This document shows, in pieces, positions 19,954 through 28,425 of a stretch of 64,000 bases of DNA (positions are counted from its first letter, which is position 1; every line of letters begins with the position of its first letter). The stretch lies in assembly GCA_963811685.1 (NCBI GenBank), contig CAWESK010000003.1, positions 1 to 64,000 of the forward strand. Direction: 5' to 3'. Origin of the DNA: CAIWHR01 sp963811685 (GTDB taxonomy: Bacteria > Pseudomonadota > Gammaproteobacteria > Burkholderiales > Casimicrobiaceae). The translations under genes and the position numbers were made by a program. The notes under the pieces were generated by a model. It was not told the DNA's origin. It saw only the letters and a list, made by a program, of their open reading frames with translations, and did no database searches.

Positions 19954-20796
19954 ATGGAAAAAGTGACGAGTCTTCGTGGAATGGTAGTTGTCGCGCTCTT
20001 CGGCGCGACATGCGCTGGGGCTATCGGCACGTCATGGGCGGCGGACGATCCCTTCGTAGGCAAATGGAAGGTGAACCCGTCCGAGAGCAAACTCTACGAC
20101 GAAATGAAGGTTGAGGTCTCAGGAGCAAACAGATACACCTTCACCTTTGGCCCCGGCGAAGTGGACACAGTCGTGGCCGATGGGAGTGACCAGCCAGCTC
20201 TGAGCGGATCCACCCTGTCCGTCACGGTGAAAGGACCCAACATTTGGGAGGTCGTCCGCAAGATGAAGGGCCGCACGCTCCTCAGGGCGCATTGGACGCT
20301 CTCCGAAGACGGCAAAACACTGAACGACGCCTTTACGCAATATTTGCCCGACGGTACGACATTGTTCTCGCAACCTTTGCCCAACGGTTCGACATTGTTC
20401 TTGCCCTACGTGTACGAGCGGACGGCGGGAAATTCCGGTTTTCCGGGCACGTGGGACAGCGAGAGTGCGAAAGTGAAGACGGGAATCGAGCTCCAGGTCC
20501 AGCCCTACGAGGGTGACGGCCTGTCATTTAAACGTTCCGATGAAGAAATGGTTAAGAGGATCAAGTTAGATGGGAACGATTATCCGGACCTCGATCCGAA
20601 AGGGGGGGATAAAGGCACTGCATATTCGGGCCGCCGCGTGAACGAGCACAGTCTGGAAATCACATACAAATCCAAAGGCAAAATTACGGGCACCTGGCAG
20701 ATCGAGCTTTCTACAGATCTCAAGACCCTGACGATGACCGAGCGCCTGGTGGGTCAAAGCAGGCCCAAGAGCATTCTTGTGTTTGATCGGGAATAG
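19954..20796 (+). CDS. Exported protein of unknown function
   Basis: A 280-residue exported protein. A strong AAGGAGG precedes the ATG, and the N-terminus is a signal peptide ending near TSWAADDPF. The mature part begins FVGKWKVNPSESKL, a pattern seen in small lipocalin-like or calycin-like bacterial proteins, and has two similar beta-rich halves (VGKWKVN... and FPGTWDSESAKVKTG...). A 33-base tandem duplication at 20343-20401 gives LPDGTTLFSQ then LPNGSTLFLP. No catalytic motif is visible. Function unknown. Confidence 0.7.
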   Translation: MEKVTSLRGMVVVALFGATCAGAIGTSWAADDPFVGKWKVNPSESKLYDEMKVEVSGANRYTFTFGPGEVDTVVADGSDQPALSGSTLSVTVKGPNIWEVVRKMKGRTLLRAHWTLSEDGKTLNDAFTQYLPDGTTLFSQPLPNGSTLFLPYVYERTAGNSGFPGTWDSESAKVKTGIELQVQPYEGDGLSFKRSDEEMVKRIKLDGNDYPDLDPKGGDKGTAYSGRRVNEHSLEITYKSKGKITGTWQIELSTDLKTLTMTERLVGQSRPKSILVFDRE

Positions 20797-21042
20797 ACGT
20801 GCGAGTCCACTCCTGCGGGTGTGGAATCGGTTCGCTCTTCTCTTTGCCGTCGGCACCGGTCGCTTGCGTTATCCTCCGTGGTGCCTCTCCGGATACGACT
20901 TCAACTTGATCGTCGCGTCCGGGAACTAGCGCTGTCTAATCTCGCGATCGACAGCAAACTGCGCGGTTGCGATCACGTCGGGCTACGCGTAAGGCTAGAA
21001 GGTCTGTGATGCAAGGAACCTGCATGACCTCCGACGGCAGAT

Positions 21043-21495
21043 TCAGCTCTTCGGCTGAACGTGTGGTGACGAATGGTGATGAGCGATGCGCCATTCATCA
21101 CCGCGCTTAACAATAAGCATGGTGAAGCGCGATGGTGCCGGCACAGGCTTGCCGTCCTGCATCCGGGTAAACTCGTAGAACCCGGTAACCACCACAGCGC
21201 TCTCGTCGAGCACGATTGTGCGTCTGTCGCCGATTGCGTTCCTGTTACCGCTTCCCTTTAATGCCGAGAAATAGGCTCGGATTGCTTCCGCTCCTTCGGA
21301 CATTACGGGGCTGACAGTTCCGAGAAGAATGGCGTCCGGCCAGTAATTCTTCACCACGGCCTCAGGGTCATTGGCGTTATACGCGGCTGACCAGCGGTCG
21401 ACAACCGCATTCGCGTCCTGCGGCGGAGCCGCGAACGCCACCACGGGGATTAGCATCCACAGTGCCACAAATAGCGTCTGCGCGAATTTCCTCAC
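21043..21495 (-). CDS. Exported SnoaL/DUF4440-like (NTF2-fold) protein
   Basis: A 150-residue protein with a signal peptide (RKFAQTLFVALWMLIPVVAF ending at AFA-APP). The mature part is an NTF2-like fold: DANAVVDRWSAAYNANDPEA, YWPDAILLGTVSP, AIRAYFSALKG, then SAVVVTGFYEFTRM and FTMLIVKRGDEWRIAHHHSS. This matches the SgcJ/EcaC or ketosteroid-isomerase-like group, whose members are often of unknown role. GTG at 21495 with GGAGGGG upstream is the best start because it begins exactly at the signal peptide. The ending HHHSSPH is typical of the family. Confidence 0.8.
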   Translation of the reverse strand: MRKFAQTLFVALWMLIPVVAFAAPPQDANAVVDRWSAAYNANDPEAVVKNYWPDAILLGTVSPVMSEGAEAIRAYFSALKGSGNRNAIGDRRTIVLDESAVVVTGFYEFTRMQDGKPVPAPSRFTMLIVKRGDEWRIAHHHSSPHVQPKS

Positions 21496-21600
21496 GTTCC
21501 CCTCCCTAACTAAAGTCCTGCCGCACTCTATCATCAACGCGGTCCGGGAAAATGCATCCGTCAATCGACCGCAAGGAGATATCGATACTGTGTCGGCGCA

Positions 21601-21693
21601 AATGACCGTTTGGGGTCGTAAGCGGTCGTTGGAGAGTGTCTGCTATCGGCCACTACCAGACACAGCGCCTCGCCCCGAAAGCGGCCGCTCACC
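21601..21693. repeat. Dispersed palindromic repeat, copy D
   Basis: This begins AATGACCGTTTGGGGTCG, has the core AAGCGGTCGTTGGAGAGTGT and TGCTATCGGCCA, and ends CCCGAAAGCGGCCGCT. It is the closest relative of copy C at 16921-16976 and shares the core with copy A. It lies intact between two genes, so it gives a view of an uninterrupted unit. Confidence 0.6.
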
Positions 21694-21862
21694 GACGCCG
21701 ACCGCGTCGGAACACCAGCACGTTCCCCGGCCGTCCGCACCACGCGGTGTAAGTGCATCTTGACCACCCCCTTCAATTTCTAGTCTGTAAGGCGCGGCGG
21801 GTGGACGCGTGACGAACGACTGCTAACCAACCATCCCGGTCATCTGCGGGAGGGCGCCGAGT

Positions 21863-22381
21863 TTAGGCGCGGAATTTGGGGAGATCATTCCGGAAGAACA
21901 GACGAAACACGCGGTCTTCCCCAATCGCCCGCCCAAGCTCCCGAATCACGCAGTAGTTCAGGATGATGACGAACACGATGATCTGAATTCCCCAGAAGTG
22001 CGGCCAGACGATCTCGGAGAGGAGCTTCTCATTTCCGGCCGCGATGCCGCCGGCCACTTTGGCGGCATCGTAGAGACGCTCCAGGTAATGAATCGCACTG
22101 GCGATGACGAAATAGATGGCCGTCTTCCAGGCGATGTTGTAGACGAGCGGCTTCTCCGGGAACCGATTGATCGCCGGCAACATGTCGGCGAGGAGCACCG
22201 CCTTGCCGATGATCAGCGACGCAACAAAGATCTGGAGGGTTGAGCTGACCGGCAGTCCCGTGCCCGCTGTCATGAGCGACCGGACAAGCGCAATGACGTG
22301 CAGTGCGATGAAGAAGAAGATCGTCGGCGGCAACAGCTTCAGGAATTCCTCCTTCAGCTTCGCCGCAGTGTTATGACTCAT
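21863..22381 (-). CDS. Small integral membrane protein of unknown function
   Basis: A 172-residue protein with four likely membrane helices: LLPPTIFFFIALHVIALV, STLQIFVASLIIGKAVLLA, IAWKTAIYFVIASAIHYL and WGIQIIVFVIILNYCVI. The start MSHNTAAKLKEEFL is a short amphipathic lead and the C-terminus RLFFRNDLPKFRA is basic. No transport or enzyme motif is visible. Such proteins occur in various proteobacteria without assigned function. It is transcribed in the same direction as asnS, which lies upstream with its start at 23891. Confidence 0.7.
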   Translation of the reverse strand: MSHNTAAKLKEEFLKLLPPTIFFFIALHVIALVRSLMTAGTGLPVSSTLQIFVASLIIGKAVLLADMLPAINRFPEKPLVYNIAWKTAIYFVIASAIHYLERLYDAAKVAGGIAAGNEKLLSEIVWPHFWGIQIIVFVIILNYCVIRELGRAIGEDRVFRLFFRNDLPKFRA

Positions 22382-22490
22382 GGCATCTCGCTCCCCAACG
22401 GAACTGTTGCGCGCATCCGGGCTGGCGCCCAGGTCGTTGCGCGTCTACGAGCTGGAGCAGCCGGCTTCGTCGCGACCGCGATCACACAAC

Positions 22491-23891
22491 TCAGTAGCGC
22501 GCGTTCCCCGGCGTGCGCGGAAACGGAATCACGTCGCGGACGTTGGCGAGTCCCGTCACGTACGCAACGGTCCGCTCGAAGCCCAGGCCGAAGCCGGCGT
22601 GTGGCACGGTCCCGTAGCGGCGCAGGTCGCGGTACCAGCTGTAGTGCTCCCGGTCGAGCCCCGCCTCGTCCATCCGCGCGTCGAGCATGTCGAGGCGCTC
22701 CTCGCGCTGGCTGCCTCCGATGATTTCGCCGATTCCGGGCGCCAGCACGTCCATCGCGGCGACGGTCTTGCCGTCGTCATTGCGCCGCATGTAGAACGCC
22801 TTGATCTCCTTCGGGTAGTTCATCAGGATCACGGGCCTCTTCGCGTAGCTCTCCGCGAGGTAGCGCTCGTGCTCCGACTGCAGGTCCGTTCCCCATTGCA
22901 CCGGGAACTCGAACTTCTGCTTCGCCTTCTGGAGCACGCCGATGGCGTCGGTGTAGTCCATCCGCGCGAAATCGTTGTCGACGATGCCCTGCAGCTTTGC
23001 GATCAGGCCCTTCTCGATGCGCTCCTCGAAGAACGCCATGTCGGCGGGTCGCTCGGCGAGCACGGTCCGAAAGATATGCTTCAGCAGCGCTTCGGCGAGC
23101 GTCGCGTTGTCCGCCAGGTCGGCAAAGGCGATCTCGGGCTCCACCATCCAGAATTCGGCCAGGTGGCGGCTGGTGTTCGAGTTCTCGGCTCTGAAGGTGG
23201 GGCCGAACGTGTACACCTTGGACAGCGCCATGCAGTACGTCTCGACGTTCAATTGGCCGGAGACCGTCAGGAACGTCTCGCGGCCGAAGAAATCGGCGCT
23301 GAAGTCGACCTTGCCGGCGGGCGTGCGCGGCAAGTTGGCGAAGTCGAGCGTCGACACGCGGAAGAGCTCGCCCGCACCCTCGGCGTCCGCCGCGGTGATG
23401 ATCGGCGTGTTGACCCAGACGAAGCCGTTCTGGTTGAAGTATCCGTGGATTGCCTGCGCGATGGTGTGCCGGACGCGCGTCAGCGCGCCGATCACGTTGG
23501 TGCGCGGACGCAGGTGGGCCACTTCGCGCAGAAACTCGAGCGTGTGCGGCTTGGGCTGGATCGGGTACGAATCGGGATCCTCGACCCAGCCGATCACACT
23601 GATCGCGCTCGCCTGCATCTCGAACGGCTGCCCCTTGGCCGGCGACGGCACGATGTTGCCGGTGGCCTCGACTGCGCAGCCCGCCGTGAGATGCAGTACG
23701 ACATCGGCGTAGTTGGGGAGCGTGTTGGGCGCCACAACCTGCACCGGGTTGAAGCACGACCCGTCGGAAACGTGGACGAACGAAATGCCGGCCTTGGAAT
23801 CGCGGCGGGTGCGCACCCAGCCCTTGAGGGTGACGGGGGCGTCGGTCGGCGCGCGACCAGCGAGGATGTCGGCACATGAATGGGTGATCAT
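22491..23891 (-). CDS. asnS: Asparaginyl-tRNA synthetase
   Basis: A 466-residue class IIb aminoacyl-tRNA synthetase that charges tRNA-Asn with asparagine. An N-terminal OB-fold anticodon-binding domain (VTLKGWVRTRRDSKAGISFV) is followed by the catalytic core. Class II motif 1 lies in the GFVWVNTPIITAADAEGAGE region, motif 2 is TFGPTFRAENSNTSRHLAEF, and motif 3 is FGLGFERTVAYVTGLANVRD. The ending IPFPRTPGNARY is typical of AsnRS. Length is normal and the frame is intact. The start ATG at 23891 (MITHSCADIL) fits the family. It is an essential single-copy gene and a good taxonomic marker for the window. Confidence 0.97.
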   Translation of the reverse strand: MITHSCADILAGRAPTDAPVTLKGWVRTRRDSKAGISFVHVSDGSCFNPVQVVAPNTLPNYADVVLHLTAGCAVEATGNIVPSPAKGQPFEMQASAISVIGWVEDPDSYPIQPKPHTLEFLREVAHLRPRTNVIGALTRVRHTIAQAIHGYFNQNGFVWVNTPIITAADAEGAGELFRVSTLDFANLPRTPAGKVDFSADFFGRETFLTVSGQLNVETYCMALSKVYTFGPTFRAENSNTSRHLAEFWMVEPEIAFADLADNATLAEALLKHIFRTVLAERPADMAFFEERIEKGLIAKLQGIVDNDFARMDYTDAIGVLQKAKQKFEFPVQWGTDLQSEHERYLAESYAKRPVILMNYPKEIKAFYMRRNDDGKTVAAMDVLAPGIGEIIGGSQREERLDMLDARMDEAGLDREHYSWYRDLRRYGTVPHAGFGLGFERTVAYVTGLANVRDVIPFPRTPGNARY

Positions 23892-24225
23892 CTGGATTCT
23901 CCGGCCGCAGTGGATTGGGCGGCGGCCATCGGCACGGCGACATGCTGGCGCCCAGCGAATCGAGTCAATTCGCCTTGTACACCGACGTAGGGTCGGCAGC
24001 TCAGGCTGACCACGATTTCGATCCTGCCGCGAGGAAGGATCGTTCGCCGGGATGCAAAGACGCAGGTAGAAGGTGCCGCGCTTGCCGCGGCGGTGCCAGA
24101 GGTGGTGCTCGTTTGTCGCTCGCACAATTTGCTCCACAGGCGGTGTTTCAAGCCGTGTAGCAGCTGTGCGTTTATTTTGCGACTAACTCTACGTTTTCGC
24201 AGGGAAATCAGCGACTTGGGAGGGA
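23892..24225. other. Intergenic upstream of asnS
   Basis: About 330 bases between asnS and tRNA-His on the same strand. No gene is apparent; the asnS promoter and leader should lie here. I looked for a T-box-like leader and saw none. Confidence 0.45.
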
Positions 24226-24302
24226 TGGGGTGGCTGATGGGACTCGAACCCACGACAACCGGAATCACAATCCGGGACTCTACCAGCTGAGCTACAGCCA
24301 CC
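24226..24302 (-). tRNA. trnH: tRNA-His (GTG)
   Basis: The minus strand reads GGTGGCTGTAGCTCAGCTGG, then an anticodon loop TTGTGAT (anticodon GTG, His), a T-arm GTGGGTTCGAGTCCCAT, and a 3' end AGCCACCCCA with CCA encoded. The extra 5' G (G-1) paired with C73 is the tRNA-His identity element. All four stems close. Confidence 0.96.
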
Positions 24303-24345
24303 GTTGCACTGCCGCGGCGCTTCTTTCGCCGCGTCTTCGATAATC

Positions 24346-24422
24346 TGGCACGCCCGACAGGACTCGAACCTGTTACCGCCGGCTTAGAAGGCCGGTGCTC
24401 TATCCAGATGAGCTACGGGCGC
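24346..24422 (-). tRNA. trnR: tRNA-Arg (TCT)
   Basis: The minus strand begins GCGCCCGTAGCTCATCTGGA, has anticodon loop CTTCTAA (anticodon TCT, Arg codon AGA), T-arm AGGTTCGAGTCCT and ends GGGCGTGCCA with CCA encoded. It lies 43 bases upstream of tRNA-His on the same strand, so the two are probably co-transcribed. Confidence 0.96.
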
Positions 24423-24496
24423 CTGGACAGAAGCCACCCTGCGACGGGCCGAGGGACGGATTCTAGCCGAATTCGCCCACGCCGGCATTCGCGCCG

Positions 24497-26137
24497 TCAG
24501 CCGCGGGGCGACTGCTCGGCCGGCGGCTGCGCTCCGTCGCGCCCGACGCCGATATAACGCGACGTGCGGATCGGCACGTCGGGCTGCTGGAATTGCTCCG
24601 CGCTTTCCTGCAGGCGGCGGTCCGTCTGCGTCATTCGCGTGCGCAGCCGCGTGTATTCGGCGAACGAGTCGATCACGAACCGCTCGACGAAGCGGCCTTC
24701 CTGCTCGAGATCGCGGAACACGCGCCAGCTGCCCGCGCCGTTGCGGCGGCGCGTCGCCTCGATCTTGTGAATCGCCTTCAGGAACGCCGGCTGATTCTCC
24801 GGCGCGATCCGGTATTCGATCTGGATCAGCACCGGGCCGTCCTCGGGTGCGGGCATCATCGGAATCGACAGATCGGGAAGCGTCGCGCCCGGAGTAACGT
24901 CCGCCTCGTCGGCAAACGCGACACGGGTGCGCCGGTTGAGCGCGAGCAGCAGCGCCATCGCGACGACCGATGCGCCGAGCGCGATCGGCGTGCTGAAATG
25001 CGAGGCCACGAACCCCCAGAGGATGCTGCCGAACGCGAGGCTCGCCTGGTTGGTCACGAGGTTGGTCGCGACGGCGCGCGCGCGCACCCACGCGGGCGCC
25101 ACGCTCTGCGTCCCCGCGGCGAGGCTCGACAGCACCGTCACCCACGCGGCGCCGGCGGCGGCGGCGCCGACGATCGCGAGCGCGAGCAGCGAAGTGACGG
25201 CGACGAGCGTGGCCGCCACCGCCCACAGCACGACACCGGAGGTGACGATGCTGTTGAGCGAGCGGCGGCTCATCTGCTGCGGGATCGCCAGCGCGCCGAC
25301 GATGGCGCCCGCGCCGAACGACGCCATCAGCGTGCCGTAGCCGCCGGCGCCGAGGCCGAGCTGATCGCGCGCGACGAGCGGCATCAGCGCCCACAGCGCG
25401 CTCGCGCAAAAGCTGAAGCTGAAGTTGCGCACGATGAGCGCCCGCAGCGGCTTCGAATGCCGTGTATAGCGAAGGCCGCTCTGGATGCCGGAGAGCAGCG
25501 TCTCGGGCACGCCGGGAAGCGGCTTGCCCGGGCTCGGGTAGGGATAGACGACGACGATCATCACGCCGAAAAACACCGCCGCGACGAGCAGCGCACTGCC
25601 AGTGCTCAACCAGGCGGCCAGCGCGCCCGCGAGCGCGGGCCCGAGCGCGCGCGCGACGTTGAACGCCACCGCGCCGAGCGAGACGGCGCGCGGGATCTCG
25701 ACGCGCGTGACGATGTCGTTGACGCTCGCCTGCTGCGCGGGCAGGTAGATCGCGAAGCCGGTGCCGATGAGAAACGTGGCGAGGAGCAGCGTGACCGGCC
25801 CGACGATGCCGGTGATCTCGGCGAGCCCGAGGCCGGCCGTGATCGCGATCAGCACGATGTGCGTGCCGAGAATGATGCGGCGGCGATCGACGATGTCGGC
25901 GAGCGCCCCGGCCGCGAGCCCGAAGAGGAGCGAGGGCGCGGTGCTCGCGGTCTGCACCAGCGCCACCATCAGCGCGGAGGGCGTCAGTGTCGCCATCAGC
26001 CACGCGGCGACGGTCGACTGCATCGTGTAGCCGAGCGCGGCGCCGATGGAGCCGACGTAAAGACGCAGGAACGCCGCGTGCCGCAGCGGCGACGCGGGGA
26101 ACCAGCGCGCGACAACCGAGGCGGCGGGTGCGCTCAC
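24497..26137 (-). CDS. MFS transporter with C-terminal soluble domain (MFS_3 / EntS-like)
   Basis: A 546-residue major facilitator protein. About twelve hydrophobic helices fill residues 20-410, with the family loop ALADIVDRRRIILG after TM2 (GxxxDRxxRR pattern). Residues 430-530 form a soluble domain (PVLIQIEYRIAPENQPAFLK, RRRNGAGSWRVFRDLEQEGR, VERFVIDSFAEY) found at the end of the 'transmembrane secretion effector' MFS_3 group, related to the enterobactin exporter EntS. It probably exports a small molecule. GTG at 26137 is the likely start. Downstream are the tRNA genes; no siderophore genes are nearby. Confidence 0.87.
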   Translation of the reverse strand: MSAPAASVVARWFPASPLRHAAFLRLYVGSIGAALGYTMQSTVAAWLMATLTPSALMVALVQTASTAPSLLFGLAAGALADIVDRRRIILGTHIVLIAITAGLGLAEITGIVGPVTLLLATFLIGTGFAIYLPAQQASVNDIVTRVEIPRAVSLGAVAFNVARALGPALAGALAAWLSTGSALLVAAVFFGVMIVVVYPYPSPGKPLPGVPETLLSGIQSGLRYTRHSKPLRALIVRNFSFSFCASALWALMPLVARDQLGLGAGGYGTLMASFGAGAIVGALAIPQQMSRRSLNSIVTSGVVLWAVAATLVAVTSLLALAIVGAAAAGAAWVTVLSSLAAGTQSVAPAWVRARAVATNLVTNQASLAFGSILWGFVASHFSTPIALGASVVAMALLLALNRRTRVAFADEADVTPGATLPDLSIPMMPAPEDGPVLIQIEYRIAPENQPAFLKAIHKIEATRRRNGAGSWRVFRDLEQEGRFVERFVIDSFAEYTRLRTRMTQTDRRLQESAEQFQQPDVPIRTSRYIGVGRDGAQPPAEQSPRG

Positions 26138-26207
26138 GCTCCGAGTTTAACGCGGGCGCCGCCCGCCCGCGATGGTCGTCCCCCGCCCGCGCGAGGTGGA
26201 GTGCGCG

Positions 26208-26636
26208 TCAGCGCGGAATCGGTGTCCCGCCTTCAGGCTGGAGGTTGCGGATGAGCCACTGCGTGAGGTCGCGCATCGAAAGCGTGCCGCGCACGCTGCC
26301 GTCCGCGACCACCGGCAGATGGCGGAAATTGCCCGCGACCATGATGTCGACGGCGCGCTTGGCACGCTCGTCCAGAGCGATCGTCTTCGGCCTTGCCGTG
26401 TGCACCTCGGAGACGCGCGTGATACGCGGATCGAGGCCGGGCTCGATCACCCGCCGCAGCACGTCGCGCTCGGTCAGGATCCCGGTGAGCTTGCCCTCCC
26501 GCATCACGAGCACCGCGCCGATGTCGTGATAGTTCATCAGACATACGGCATACGTGACCGATGCATCGGGCGCGACCGAGACGATCTCGGGGGCAGATTT
26601 TTTCGTGAGCAGATGGGAAATAGTATCGTCGAGCAT
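26208..26636 (-). CDS. CBS-domain protein
   Basis: A 142-residue cytoplasmic protein made of two CBS motifs. The first contains IVSVAPDASVTYAVCLMNYH, DIGAVLVM and GILTERDVLRRVI; the second contains PKTIALDERAKRAVDIMVAG, FRHLPVV and GTLSMRDLTQWLI. Tandem CBS pairs bind adenine nucleotides and usually sense energy or stress state. Start chosen at MLDDTISHLL, which gives the usual lead-in. No catalytic domain is attached. It stands alone between the MFS gene and the cupin. Confidence 0.9.
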   Translation of the reverse strand: MLDDTISHLLTKKSAPEIVSVAPDASVTYAVCLMNYHDIGAVLVMREGKLTGILTERDVLRRVIEPGLDPRITRVSEVHTARPKTIALDERAKRAVDIMVAGNFRHLPVVADGSVRGTLSMRDLTQWLIRNLQPEGGTPIPR

Positions 26637-26720
26637 CCGAGGAGTCCCTGCAGCGGCATGGAGCCACGCTACTTTCCCCCCCCTTTCCCGCATTCCCTTT
26701 GACCACGGTCAAATTGGGAC

Positions 26721-27188
26721 TCAATCGTGTGGCGGCTCGAGGAACGCAGCGGCGGCGGGATTCGCGCGCAGGCGCTCGAGCTCCGCCGGTTCCGGCAGTT
26801 GCGGCTTGTCGCGCTCGGCGTCGACCATGCAAAGGAAGCCCAGCGGCACGCCGGCGGATGCCCGGAACTGGTGCCAAGTGGACGGCGGTACCGTGACGAG
26901 ATCGAATGTATTGACGGGAAAGACCGATTCGCCTACCAGCGCGGTGCCTGTTCCGCGGAGGATCATCACCGCGTGGACGTGCTCGTGTCGCTCGAGCGTC
27001 GAATGGCCGCCCGGCGCCACCTCGAAATAGCGAAGCTCGCCACGCAGGTCCGGACGGCGAAAGAGCGTCTGCCGCGTCACGTCGCGAAACGGCGCGCTCC
27101 CCTCCTCCTTGTAGCGCAGCGGCTCGACCCCGGTCCATCGATACTCGTCCCCGGAGGGAGCGAACGGGCGCACCGGCGATTCGATCAT
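26721..27188 (-). CDS. Cupin-domain protein coupled to a RuBisCO-like protein
   Basis: A 155-residue cupin. The metal-binding motif 1 reads GHSTLERHEHVHAVMILRGT (GX5HXHX4EX6G-like, with Ile in place of the usual acid), and motif 2 lies in PPSTWHQFRAS. Cupins of this kind can be isomerases, dioxygenases, lyases or sugar-binding proteins. Its ATG overlaps the stop of the RuBisCO-like gene as ATGA (27188-27185), so the two are translationally coupled and probably act on the same metabolite. The N-terminal 50 residues (YKEEGSAPFRDVTRQTLF) are outside the cupin core. Confidence 0.82.
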   Translation of the reverse strand: MIESPVRPFAPSGDEYRWTGVEPLRYKEEGSAPFRDVTRQTLFRRPDLRGELRYFEVAPGGHSTLERHEHVHAVMILRGTGTALVGESVFPVNTFDLVTVPPSTWHQFRASAGVPLGFLCMVDAERDKPQLPEPAELERLRANPAAAAFLEPPHD

Positions 27189-28316
27189 GAATGTCCTCCC
27201 CCTTTCGCGACCGCGACGACGAATTCGCGCGCCCGTGCGGGAAGCGCCTCGCGCGCGACCAGCAGGCTGCCGCCGATCAGCAGCATCGTATCGTTACCGA
27301 AGCGCTCGCGCATTTCCGGCACCCGCGCGATCGTCATGCCTCCGGCCGGCACCGGCAGCATCGGCGCGAGACCGTCCCACGGCGCGCGCGCCGCATCGGC
27401 GATCGCGCGACAGGTTTCCGCGCTGTAGGAAAATCTCCCGCCCGCGTTCGGAAAGATCGTTGCGTCGGCGCCGAACAGGCGAAAGAGCTTGCCCAGGAGC
27501 AGCGGCGGCGCGATTCGCGCGGCGCCGGCAAGCGCCGGATGCGCGAGGACCGGCACGCTGCCTTCGCGCGTCAGCGCGGCGAGGCTGCCCACGCCGCTCA
27601 CCATCGGCGCGACGAGGACCATCCGCACGCCCGCGGCGCGCGCGTCGTCCAGTTGCGTGCGAAGCTGCCCGTAATGTCCGGTGAGGCTCGGCGCATAGAC
27701 GCAGTGGCCACCGGTCGCCCGATTCGCCTCGTCGACCGCGCGCTGCACCGCGCGGACGCGTTCGCGAAACGGCGCGCTCGCCTGATCCGCGAGCCCGTGA
27801 TCGTCCTTGACGACATCGATCCCGGCGCGCGCGAGCGTTCCCGCGATGGCGGCGAGTTGCGCCGGTGCGAGCCCCTGTGGCTTCAAGCGCCGAGCAGGTG
27901 AGCGGACGGCCGTACGCGCCTGTGAGGTCGCGAATGCCGGCGATGCCGAAGCGCGGACCGCCGAAGCGAGCGGCGAAGGACGGCGGGAAATCGGCGTCGA
28001 CGAGCGTCACGTCGTCGTGCAGCGACGTGTTGCCGAACAGCATGTTGAGAAGCTGGCCCGCTTCGAAGCCGGTCGTCTCGACGGCCAGTTGGATCGTGAC
28101 GTCGAACGCGTCGGGGCCGGCCGGCACGACGCTCGCCACCTGCCCGACGACCTCGCGCAGCACGCGGGCATCGTCGACCACGGCGAGCGGCGCCTCGATG
28201 CTCTGCTCCAGCGCGATCGCCTGCGCACGGCCGTCGATGGCGCTGGCCGTCGAGCGCACGCGATAGACGGCGGCGATCCGGCGATCAGCGGGCGATGCGG
28301 GTTGCGTGGATGACAT
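27185..28316 (-). CDS. RuBisCO-like protein (form IV type), frameshifted
   Basis: With one extra T removed near 27885 the gene gives a 376-residue RuBisCO large-subunit-like protein. The N-terminal domain (IAAVYRV, FDVTIQLAVETTGFEAGQLL, FGIAGIRDLTGAYGRPLTCS) joins LKPQGLAPAQLAAIAGTLA, GIDVVKDDHGLADQ, VLAHPALAG, FGADATIFPNAGGRFSYS and VPAGGM. Lysines corresponding to the LKP and KDD sites are kept, but KDDE reads KDDH, the loop-6 Lys region reads GGRFSYS and the SGG phosphate site reads AGG, so it is not a carboxylase. Related proteins act in sulfur salvage or in isoapionate-type sugar-acid breakdown. The coupled cupin supports a catabolic role. The frameshift is probably an assembly error. 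Confidence 0.82.
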
Positions 28317-28425
28317 CGGGCCATTCTAGAGGATGTCGGGACGCGGGCGCGACGCCCCTCATCGTTTCGATCCGCCGATCCCTCTTATACTTGCCCGTAA
28401 CCGCTCTGCAATCGTCAGGATCGTC

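Noticed and set aside
22380..23879. Open reading frame of 499 codons on the plus strand
   Set aside because: It is antisense to asnS, which has every class II synthetase motif. Long antisense frames are expected at this GC content.
24226..24422. The tRNA pair as an attachment site for an integrated island
   Set aside because: No integrase adjoins and I saw no repeated tRNA 3' end within the window.
24593..26254. 553-codon plus-strand frame
   Set aside because: Antisense to the MFS gene; the translation is Arg/His/Asp-rich and low in hydrophobic residues, as for a shadow frame.
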